This document shows positions 1-5,757 of a DNA stretch of 22,503 nt, piece by piece. The stretch comes from JBEKLJ01 sp050010255 (lineage in GTDB: Bacteria; Acidobacteriota; Terriglobia; Bryobacterales; Bryobacteraceae). The stretch is taken from the NCBI GenBank assembly GCA_050010255.1, contig JBEKLJ010000032.1, forward strand, positions 1 to 22,503. Direction: 5' to 3'. Every line of letters begins with the position of its first letter. Position 1 is the first letter of the stretch. The notes under the pieces were generated by a model that was not told the DNA's origin, did no database searches, and worked only from the letters and a program-made list of their open reading frames with translations. Both the position numbers and the translations under genes were made by a program.

Positions 1-369
1 GCGCATCCCCTCCAGCACGTCCTCCATGGGCTGGCGCTGGAGCTCGCCCCGGTACAGGTTATTGCCCTGGATGATGGTGACTAGGTTGGCCCGGCTCTGC
101 ACCGTCTGTGCCATCTGGTTGATCCGCTGCGACATCTCCGAGTTGATGTTCGACGGAACGTAGCGCTCGGGCACCTGCGGCGGCACCACCTGCACAATCG
201 ACTCCGAGAGATAGCTGTCCGGCCACATGAAAGCCACCACCACCGACACCACCACGGCCGCGAACATCGGGCCAACGATCCAGCCTTTGTGCCGGCGCAC
301 GATGTCGATGTAGTCCTCCACGTCCAGCGAACGCCTGCTAATGGTCAGTGCATCTTGTGTCGGTAGCAT
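1..369 (-). CDS. Polysaccharide chain-length determinant (Wzz/GumC-like), N-terminal part
   Basis: Only the first 123 codons are in the window; the gene continues past position 1. Proteins of this family sit in the inner membrane and set the chain length of exported polysaccharide. After about 20 residues the protein reads DVEDYIDIVRRHKGWIV, then a hydrophobic membrane segment (roughly residues 28-48, ending FMWPD), then the start of a periplasmic region with SESIVQVVPPQVPERYVPS. This order (short cytosolic tail, first transmembrane helix, coiled periplasmic part) is typical of the Wzz family. ATG at 367-369 is the natural start. It lies downstream of, and on the same strand as, the SLBB export protein, with an 89-bp gap, so the two probably form an export operon. 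Whether a tyrosine-kinase domain follows cannot be seen. Confidence 0.8.
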   Translation of the reverse strand, partial: MLPTQDALTISRRSLDVEDYIDIVRRHKGWIVGPMFAAVVVSVVVAFMWPDSYLSESIVQVVPPQVPERYVPSNINSEMSQRINQMAQTVQSRANLVTIIQGNNLYRGELQRQPMEDVLEGMR

Positions 370-458
370 TACTCCTTATTCCTCACACCTGGCAATGTGC
401 CGTCCAGACCGCTGCGCCACTCCCGTCTCCGGGGAGACGGCGGGCGCTTCGGAAATCC

Positions 459-1109
459 TCAAGGAACGATCACCTGGTCCCCGCTCTCAAGTAGTATGTT
501 CTGCTCGAGATTCTTGCCCTTCACGACCTGGTTCCAGTTAAACCGGAACCGCTTCCCGCCGCGGATGATGGTGATCTTCTTCTTGTTGGCAAACTCGTGG
601 AACCCCCCCGCCATCGTGAGCGCTTCAAAGACCGTCGTCGGCGACGCCAGCGGGTAGGCGCCGGCCCGCAGGATCTCACCGCTCATGTAGTACCGCTTGC
701 TGCGAACCGCCTGCACGGCCACCATCACCTGAGGGTTATTCACGAACTTCGATAGCGCCTTGGTCACCTCCGCGCCCAGTTGAACCGGCGTCAGACCGCT
801 GGCCTGGATCTCATTGATCAGCGGCAGCGTGATCTTGCCGTCGGGGCGGACCGCCACCGTCCCCGAAAGATCCGGCTCCCGCCAGACCCGCACGAAGACG
901 ACGTCGTCCGGCCCCAGCTTGTAGCTATTCGGGTCCACCGCCGCTGGGACGGTCATCGGCTTGGTCGTTTCCACTACTTCCGGCTTGACCGGCTCCGGCG
1001 CCGGCTGCGGCTGCGCGGCCGGAGGCTGCGCTTCCTGGGCGGTCAACCAGGGGGAGGCTGTCACCAGGCACAGCGCCAGGGCGAGTCCCATGCTGCTGAA
1101 ACCTCTCAT
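459..1109 (-). CDS. Polysaccharide export outer-membrane protein (Wza/SLBB family)
   Basis: A 216-aa secreted protein expected to form the periplasmic/outer-membrane export channel for an exopolysaccharide. Residues 1-24 are a signal peptide (hydrophobic core GLALALCLV, likely cleavage after WLTA), followed by a Pro/Ala/Glu-rich linker to about 60. The Poly_export domain starts at YKLGPDDVVFVRVW (63-76) and contains VRPDGKITLPLI; the SLBB domain spans about 139-190 (YYMSGEILRAGAYPL). There is no lipobox Cys. An upstream GTG/ATG in the same frame (1187/1184) would add 25-26 residues that do not resemble a signal peptide. ATG 1109 is preferred because AAGGAG lies 4-5 bases before it. It is short for a Wza (one SLBB domain), like the single-SLBB export proteins of many soil bacteria. 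The Wzz-like gene follows on the same strand. Confidence 0.88.
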   Translation of the reverse strand: MRGFSSMGLALALCLVTASPWLTAQEAQPPAAQPQPAPEPVKPEVVETTKPMTVPAAVDPNSYKLGPDDVVFVRVWREPDLSGTVAVRPDGKITLPLINEIQASGLTPVQLGAEVTKALSKFVNNPQVMVAVQAVRSKRYYMSGEILRAGAYPLASPTTVFEALTMAGGFHEFANKKKITIIRGGKRFRFNWNQVVKGKNLEQNILLESGDQVIVP

Positions 1110-1193
1110 TCGGCTCCTTCTCGTACAAGTGCTGGGTTTAGTCGAGGCTGGGGGCCTAAGGCGGAACACGATCCCCACGTACATCACCCGCTC

Positions 1194-1222
1194 ATTATAC
1201 GTTAGCGCACCCAGACGGGTCA
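1194..1222 (-). promoter_or_regulatory. Sigma-70-type promoter of the polysaccharide export genes
   Basis: On the minus strand a -35-like TGACCC (1222-1217) is followed by a 17-bp spacer and a perfect TATAAT (1199-1194). The predicted start near 1187 gives a leader of about 78 bases before the Shine-Dalgarno and ATG at 1109. Confidence 0.6.
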
Positions 1223-1264
1223 GCGAAACAGTACTATAGTCCCCCCGCTTGCCGCGCCCGCAAT

Positions 1265-1284
1265 CCGTCCGTAGAAACGGGCGG
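1265..1284 (-). terminator. GC-rich hairpin after the histidine kinase gene
   Basis: Positions 1265-1272 and 1277-1284 pair as an 8-bp stem (one G-U) around AGAA, 12 bases past the kinase stop codon. No T-run follows, so it may only stabilise the 3' end rather than terminate intrinsically. Confidence 0.3.
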
Positions 1285-1295
1285 CAGGCACGAAC

Positions 1296-2855
1296 TCAGG
1301 CGACGGGAGCGGTGCGCTGGAATGCGGCATCCAGCACCTGGCGGATCTTCCAGCTCAGCGTTTGCTGCGTGAAGGGTTTCGGAAGAAGGGGGAGGGCCGC
1401 CTCCGTGTCGGCCACCCGGCGCCGCGCGATGATCTCCCCGGGGTAGCCGGACATGTAGAGGACCTTGAGGCCTGGCCGCAAGGCGGTGAGACGGCCGGCG
1501 AGCTCCGGCCCGCTCATCTGGGGCATGATGACGTCGGTGAGCAGGAGGCCCACGACGGGGTCGCGGGCCTGTAAGAGGGCGAGCGCCTCGGGGCCGTCGC
1601 GGGCCTCCAGCACTTTGTAACCGAGCCGCACCAGCATCTCGCACACGAGCTTGCGGACCTCGGGCTCATCTTCCACGAGCAGGATCGTCTCCGTCCCGCG
1701 GCTGGGTCGGCGGCGCCGGCCCTCGTGCCGGGCGTGCTTGGGCGTCCTGGTGGTCCGCGGCAGGTAAATGCGGAAGCAGGCGCCCCGGCCGGGCTCGGAA
1801 TCGACCCAGATTTCCCCGCCGCTCTGCTTGACCACGCCGTAGACCGTGGACAGCCCCAGACCGGTGCCCTTGCTTTTTCCTTTCGTGGTAAAGAACGGCT
1901 CGAAGGCGTGACTGCGGGTCTCGGCGTCGAGGCCGCTGCCGCTGTCGCCCACCGAGAGCAGCACGTACTGGCCGGCCGGCGGGCGCGCCGGAAGGCCTTC
2001 CCCGCCATCGGCCTCGTAGTTGTCCGTGGCAATGGCGAGCCAGCCCCCGGCGGGCATGGCGTCGCGCGCGTTCGCGGCCAGGTTCATGAGCACTTGCCCC
2101 ATCTGGCCGGGGTCCGCTTTAGTGCGCCAGATGCGCGGATGGAGCGCCAACCGCAGCTCGACATCCTCGCCGATGACCCTCTTGAGCATCGCGCTCGTCT
2201 TGGCGATGAGCCGGTTGAGGTCAATCACCCTGGGCTTCACCACCTGGCGCCGGCTGAAGGTCAGCAACTGCCGCGTGAGGGCCGAGGCCTGGTTCGCCGC
2301 CTCCACGATCGGCTCGATGTTCTGGCGCAGTGGATGGCCGGCCTTCAGGCTCTCCAGCGCCATCTGCCCGTAGCCTCCGATAATCGTCAGCAGGTTGTTG
2401 AAGTCGTGCGCCACGCCGCCAGCCAGCCGCCCCAGCGCCTCCAGCCGCTGTGACTGCGCGAGCTGTTCCTCGAGCAGCTTACGTGCGGTGACGTCGCGGA
2501 TGATGCAGGTGACGACGGTTTCCTGGCCGCAACCCAGGGGGATGAGGCTGGCCTCGGCGGGGAATTCCGAGCCGTCCTTGCGCCGCGCCACGACTTCGCG
2601 GCCGCCGGCGATGGCGCGCCTCTGCGGCTGGCCGACGTACTGCGCCCGCGCGGCCGCATGCTTGTCGCGCAAACGCTCCGGCACCAGGATGTCAACGCTC
2701 GCGCCGACCAGCTCCTGGCGCTCGTAACCGAACAGTCTCACGGTCGCGGCGTTGACCAGCAGAATGCACCCGTCCGGCCCGACCTCGAGAATCGCGTCCG
2801 GAGATGCGTCGAAAAGGTGCTGGAAGCGCGCGTCGGCGGATGCGGTACGGCTCAT
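1296..2855 (-). CDS. PAS-domain sensor histidine kinase with C-terminal receiver domain
   Basis: A 519-aa soluble hybrid kinase. The PAS domain is at about 6-125 (FQHLFDASPDAILEVGPDG, ending IIRDVTARK). The dimerisation/phosphoacceptor helix holds GGVAHDFNNLL with H150. The ATPase domain has an N box (NLAANARDAM, 258-267), G1 DSGSG (304-308), an F box FEPFFTTK (318-325) and G2 GTGLGL (330-335). The receiver domain starts at about 388 (ILLVEDEPEV) with phosphoacceptor D441 (LLTDVIMP), S469 and K493 (LPKPF). There are no membrane segments, so it should sense a cytosolic signal. The HDFNN box places it in the same kinase class as many PAS-kinase-receiver proteins of soil bacteria. The frame is open upstream to 3149, but ATG 2855 starts a normal PAS entry (MSRTASADARFQHLF) and the upstream translation looks non-coding. 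No dedicated regulator gene is adjacent; the target is unknown. Confidence 0.9.
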   Translation of the reverse strand: MSRTASADARFQHLFDASPDAILEVGPDGCILLVNAATVRLFGYERQELVGASVDILVPERLRDKHAAARAQYVGQPQRRAIAGGREVVARRKDGSEFPAEASLIPLGCGQETVVTCIIRDVTARKLLEEQLAQSQRLEALGRLAGGVAHDFNNLLTIIGGYGQMALESLKAGHPLRQNIEPIVEAANQASALTRQLLTFSRRQVVKPRVIDLNRLIAKTSAMLKRVIGEDVELRLALHPRIWRTKADPGQMGQVLMNLAANARDAMPAGGWLAIATDNYEADGGEGLPARPPAGQYVLLSVGDSGSGLDAETRSHAFEPFFTTKGKSKGTGLGLSTVYGVVKQSGGEIWVDSEPGRGACFRIYLPRTTRTPKHARHEGRRRRPSRGTETILLVEDEPEVRKLVCEMLVRLGYKVLEARDGPEALALLQARDPVVGLLLTDVIMPQMSGPELAGRLTALRPGLKVLYMSGYPGEIIARRRVADTEAALPLLPKPFTQQTLSWKIRQVLDAAFQRTAPVA

Positions 2856-3082
2856 GGTGTGACGGTCTCGTGCTCCACTGCCCGGCACCCCGCTGCGTGC
2901 GCGCGGATCCGCCCAGGCAGATCTCAGCCCCTCCGAAGGCCTGGGCGAGCGACCTTCGGAGCGGAACCATTGTACTCCTAGCGCCGCTTTTCTCACCACG
3001 ACCGTGGCGCGGCGCGCCGCAGCAAATTGCTGGTGAGAAACCCGGGCAATGTGCAGGCACGGCGCGGCGGGCCGGAACGGGC

Positions 3083-3088
3083 TAGAAT
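3083..3088 (+). promoter_or_regulatory. Possible -10 box of the ABC permease gene
   Basis: TAGAAT lies 8 bases before the ATG at 3097. No recognisable -35 is seen at 17-18 bp and there is no Shine-Dalgarno, which would fit a leaderless transcript. Confidence 0.35.
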
Positions 3089-3096
3089 CCTCTTCT

Positions 3097-3906
3097 ATGG
3101 CCCGTTTTCCCGGCTCGCACTTCCTCCGCAACCTGGTGGAGCGCCGCAACCTTCTTTATCAGCTCGTGCGGCGCGATTTTACACAGCGCTTCGTCGGCTC
3201 GGCGGCCGGGTGGCTGTGGGGCGTTATCCATCCGCTCGTGCTGCTGGTGAGCTGGACCTTCGTTTTCAAGGTCTGCCTGCGGGTCCAGCTCGGCCCGGGC
3301 GAGATGACGCAGAACTATCCCCTGTTCCTCTTCTGCGGCTTCCTGCCGTGGCTGCTGTTCCAGGACGTGGTCCAGCGTTCGGCCTCCTCGCTGCTCGAGC
3401 ATCAGAACCTGATTACGAAGACCATCTTTCCGGCCGAGGTGGTCCCGGTGTCGATCTTCCTCTCCTCGCTGGTGAACCACCTCATCGCGCTCGCGCTGGT
3501 GCTGGGCGCGGTAGGCATCTGGGAAGGGCGTCTCAGCCCGATGGCGCTGTTCCTGCCGGTCTACATGTTGTTCCTGGGGCTGTTCGCGATCGGAGTGGCG
3601 TGGATCGTGTCCAGCCTGCACGTCTACTTGCGGGACACCGCTCAGGTGCTCTCGGTGGTGCTGACGTTCTGGTTCTGGTTCACGCCGATCTTCATCACCG
3701 AGGACCGCTACCCGCGCCGGCTTCACTTCCTGATTTCGTCGAACCCCCTGGCGCTGATGGTGCGCGCCTATCGCGAGCGGCTGCTGACGGCGCGCTGGCC
3801 GCGCCCGGGCGAGCTGGCGACCATCGCCGCCTTCGGCGTGGTCGTTTTCGTAGCCGGCGGTCTGTTCTTCCGTCACCTCAAGCGCGGCTTCGCCGACGTG
3901 CTCTGA
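3097..3906 (+). CDS. ABC-2 type transporter permease (polysaccharide/lipopolysaccharide export, Wzm/TagG-like)
   Basis: A 269-aa integral membrane protein. The N-terminal cytosolic helix LLYQLVRRDFTQRFVGSAAGWLWGVIHPL (19-47) is characteristic of O-antigen/teichoic-acid export permeases. About six hydrophobic segments follow (around 43-60, 75-90, 115-140, 150-173, 183-200 and 239-258), with RDTAQVLSVVLTFWFWFTPI (179-198) and SSNPLALMVRAYRE near the end, both typical of ABC2_membrane. The frame is open from 3049, but ATG 3097 gives the normal family start. The partner ATPase (Wzt/TagH-like), usually the next gene, is absent: 131 bp of non-coding repeat and then selD follow. The permease must use an ATPase encoded elsewhere or be a remnant of a larger locus. 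It is divergent from the kinase gene, and the polysaccharide export genes lie about 2 kb upstream. Confidence 0.85.
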   Translation: MARFPGSHFLRNLVERRNLLYQLVRRDFTQRFVGSAAGWLWGVIHPLVLLVSWTFVFKVCLRVQLGPGEMTQNYPLFLFCGFLPWLLFQDVVQRSASSLLEHQNLITKTIFPAEVVPVSIFLSSLVNHLIALALVLGAVGIWEGRLSPMALFLPVYMLFLGLFAIGVAWIVSSLHVYLRDTAQVLSVVLTFWFWFTPIFITEDRYPRRLHFLISSNPLALMVRAYRERLLTARWPRPGELATIAAFGVVVFVAGGLFFRHLKRGFADVL

Positions 3907-3938
3907 GCCGCCAGTCGCACAGCAACCAGGCCAGTGGG

Positions 3939-3976
3939 GCGGACCGCTAGGTCCGCGGCCGACCGCCAGGTCGGCC
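3939..3976. repeat. Two tandem REP-like hairpins
   Basis: GCGGACC-GCTA-GGTCCGC (3939-3956) is followed directly by GGCCGACC-GCCA-GGTCGGCC (3957-3976). Both are perfect stems (7 and 8 bp) with 4-base loops and related sequence (GACC/GGTC core). They lie between the permease stop and selD and have no T-run. They look like a REP/BIME-type intergenic repeat unit. Confidence 0.7.
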
Positions 3977-4024
3977 TGGTCTGGCGAGACGTGGCCCCTC
4001 CGGCGCGCCGGGGCATCCACGAAT

Positions 4025-4030
4025 TACACT
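4025..4030 (+). promoter_or_regulatory. Possible -10 box of selD
   Basis: TACACT ends 7 bases before the GTG start at 4038. No clear -35 is visible. A GGGAG (4031-4035) between the box and GTG is too close to act as a normal Shine-Dalgarno, so a leaderless or near-leaderless message is possible. Confidence 0.35.
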
Positions 4031-4037
4031 GGGAGCA

Positions 4038-5060
4038 GTGTCGGCGAAGAAACTGACGGCACACGTCAAGGCTGCGGGTTGAGCGTCTAAGCTGAGTCCA
4101 AAGGTTTTGGACCAAGTGCTCAGCCGCGTCCCGTGCGTGGCCAATGAGAACGTGTTGGTAGGGTTTGAGACGGCCGACGATGCCGGCGTCTACAAGCTGA
4201 CGCTGGAGTGTGCCTTGGTCGAGACGGTGGACTTCTTCACTCCCATCGTGGACGATGCGCGTACCTTCGGCGCCATCGCCGCCGCCAACGCGCTGAGCGA
4301 CGTATACGCCATGGGCGGACGGCCCGTCTGCGCGCTCGCCATCGTCGCTTACCCAGGCGAGGGCGACCCGGACGACCTGGTGGAGATCCTCCAGGGCGGC
4401 GCGGAGAAGATGCACGAGGCCGGCTGCGCGGTCATCGGCGGGCATAGCGTCGCCGACGACGAGATCAAGTTCGGGTACGCGGTAACCGGCGTGATCGACC
4501 CAGGGCGCGTGGTGACGAATGCCGGCGCCCGCCCCGGCGACGCACTTCTGCTCACCAAGCGCATTGGCACGGGCGTCATCTCAACGGCGCTCAAGCGCGG
4601 CATCGCCGAGGAGGGCGACGTCGAGGCCTCCATCCGCTCCATGCTTACTTTGAACCGGGAAGCGGCCGAAGCGATGCTGGCCTGCGGCGTCCACGCCTGC
4701 ACGGACGTGACCGGCTTCGGCCTGATCGGGCACGCGCGCGAGCTGGCCCTGGCCAGCGGCGTCACACTCGCGATCGAGGCTGCCCAGGTCGGGCTTCTGC
4801 CGGGCGCTCTCAACTACGCGCGGCGCGGCGCCGTCCCGGCCGGGCTGAGGAACAACCGCGAATTCGCTTCCTGCGCCGTCGAAGCCAACCGCGCGCTTCC
4901 CGCGGAACTCGACGACCTGCTCTACGATCCGCAAACCTCCGGCGGCCTGCTCGTTGCGCTCCCCGAGAGCGCGGCGGAGGCGCTCCTGGCCCGGGTCGCC
5001 GGCGCCTGCCGGATTGGCCGCGTGCTAGAGCCCGCGGAAAAACCCATCCGAATCCTATGA
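4038..5060 (+). CDS. selD: Selenide, water dikinase (selenophosphate synthetase), selenocysteine-containing
   Basis: It makes selenophosphate from selenide and ATP, the selenium donor for Sec-tRNA and selenouridine. The uninterrupted part (from 4083) matches SelD throughout: KLSPKVLDQVL, VGFETADDAGVYKL, VDFFTPIVDDARTFGAIAAANALSDVYAMGG, GGHSVADDEIKFGYAVTG, CTDVTGFGLIGHA and DPQTSGGLL. Taking TGA at 4080-4082 as Sec gives a 340-aa product from GTG 4038, close to the usual ~345. The Sec then falls at residue 15 in AAG-U-ASKLSP, where E. coli SelD has catalytic Cys17 in GAGCGCKISP. The second Cys of that motif is Ser17 here. A bSECIS-like hairpin follows the TGA. Without readthrough the product would start at TTG 4107 and lose the active-site loop. 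GTG is the only reasonable upstream start seen in frame. The gene overlaps pyrF by 4 bp. Confidence 0.9.
4091..4124 (+). promoter_or_regulatory. bSECIS-type element for Sec insertion in selD
   Basis: An RNA hairpin inside selD just 3' of the TGA. The upper stem GUCCAAA (4096-4102) pairs perfectly with UUUGGAC (4106-4112) around a 3-base loop GGU (4103-4105). A lower stem GCUGA (4091-4095) pairs with UCAGC (4120-4124), leaving a 7-base bulge on the 3' side. The loop begins 20 bases after the TGA and has G in its first two positions. This agrees with the published bacterial SECIS consensus as I recall it (loop about 16-37 nt from UGA, G in the first two loop bases). SelB binding is inferred. 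Confidence 0.75.
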
Positions 5061-5737
5061 ACCCGCTCATCGTCGCACTTGATTTTGAGTCCGCGGACCA
5101 GGCGCGCGCTTTGGTCAACCGGCTCGGTGACCGCATCTCGTTTTACAAGGTGGGGATGGAACTCTACGCCGCCGCGGGCATGGAATTCGCGCGCGAGCTC
5201 GCCGGCCTCGGGAAGAACGTCTTCCTGGACCTCAAGCTCTACGACATCCCCGAGACGGTCAAGCGCGCCGTGGCCCAAATCTCTTCCGCCGGCGTCCGTT
5301 TCACCACCGTCCACGGCAGTGGGAGCGTGATGCGGGCCGCGGTGGCGGGCCGGGGCGATTCAACCTTAAAGCTGCTCGCCGTGACCGTGCTCACCAGCTT
5401 CGACCAGGACGATCTGGCCGACCTGGGCTATGCCTGCCCCCTCACCGATCTGGTTGCGCTGCGGGTCCGGAAGGCCCTCGAGTGCGGCATGGACGGGATT
5501 GTCTGCTCGCCGCTGGAGGCGCGGACCGTGCGCCGGATTGCCGGCCCGGGTGCCATCCTGGTGACACCGGGCGTGCGCTCGGCCGGAGTGGGGAAGGGTG
5601 ACCAGAAACGGGTCGCGACTCCCTCCGAGGCCTTGCGCGATGGGGCGGACTACCTGGTCATCGGCCGGCAGATCACGCGCGCGGAAGACCCTGCGGCGGA
5701 GGCCGAACGGCTGCTAGCGGAGATCCGGAAACCCTGA
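5057..5737 (+). CDS. pyrF: Orotidine 5'-phosphate decarboxylase
   Basis: A 226-aa enzyme converting OMP to UMP in pyrimidine synthesis, in the cytosol. Family signatures are present in order: IVALDF with D9, YKVGMELY with K31, the catalytic FLDLKLYDIPETVKRA (D58, K60, D63 of DxKxxD), TTVHGSGS (84-90), LLAVTVLTS, VTPGVRSAG (169-177) and YLVIGRQITRAEDP (199-211) for phosphate binding. Length is normal for the short bacterial form. The ATG overlaps the selD stop codon as ATGA, so translation is probably coupled to selD and the two share one transcript. The pairing of selD with pyrF has no obvious metabolic logic. The downstream protease gene is convergent, only 20 bp away. Confidence 0.95.
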   Translation: MNPLIVALDFESADQARALVNRLGDRISFYKVGMELYAAAGMEFARELAGLGKNVFLDLKLYDIPETVKRAVAQISSAGVRFTTVHGSGSVMRAAVAGRGDSTLKLLAVTVLTSFDQDDLADLGYACPLTDLVALRVRKALECGMDGIVCSPLEARTVRRIAGPGAILVTPGVRSAGVGKGDQKRVATPSEALRDGADYLVIGRQITRAEDPAAEAERLLAEIRKP

Positions 5738-5757
5738 TCCGGGCGCCCGGGCGCGCC

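Noticed and set aside
1110..1187. N-terminal extension of the SLBB protein from GTG 1187 or ATG 1184
   Set aside because: The TATAAT at 1194-1199 puts transcription start about here, the added residues are not signal-like, and the Shine-Dalgarno supports ATG 1109.
3082..4020. 312-aa minus-strand frame over the ABC permease
   Set aside because: Composition (His, Gln, Glu, Arg) is that of an antisense shadow, and the plus strand encodes a clear membrane protein.
4080..4082. selD as a pseudogene or a short gene starting at TTG 4107
   Set aside because: The frame upstream of the TGA matches the SelD active-site region, the TGA is exactly at the Cys/Sec site, and a SECIS-like hairpin follows. 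A random nonsense change would not give all three.
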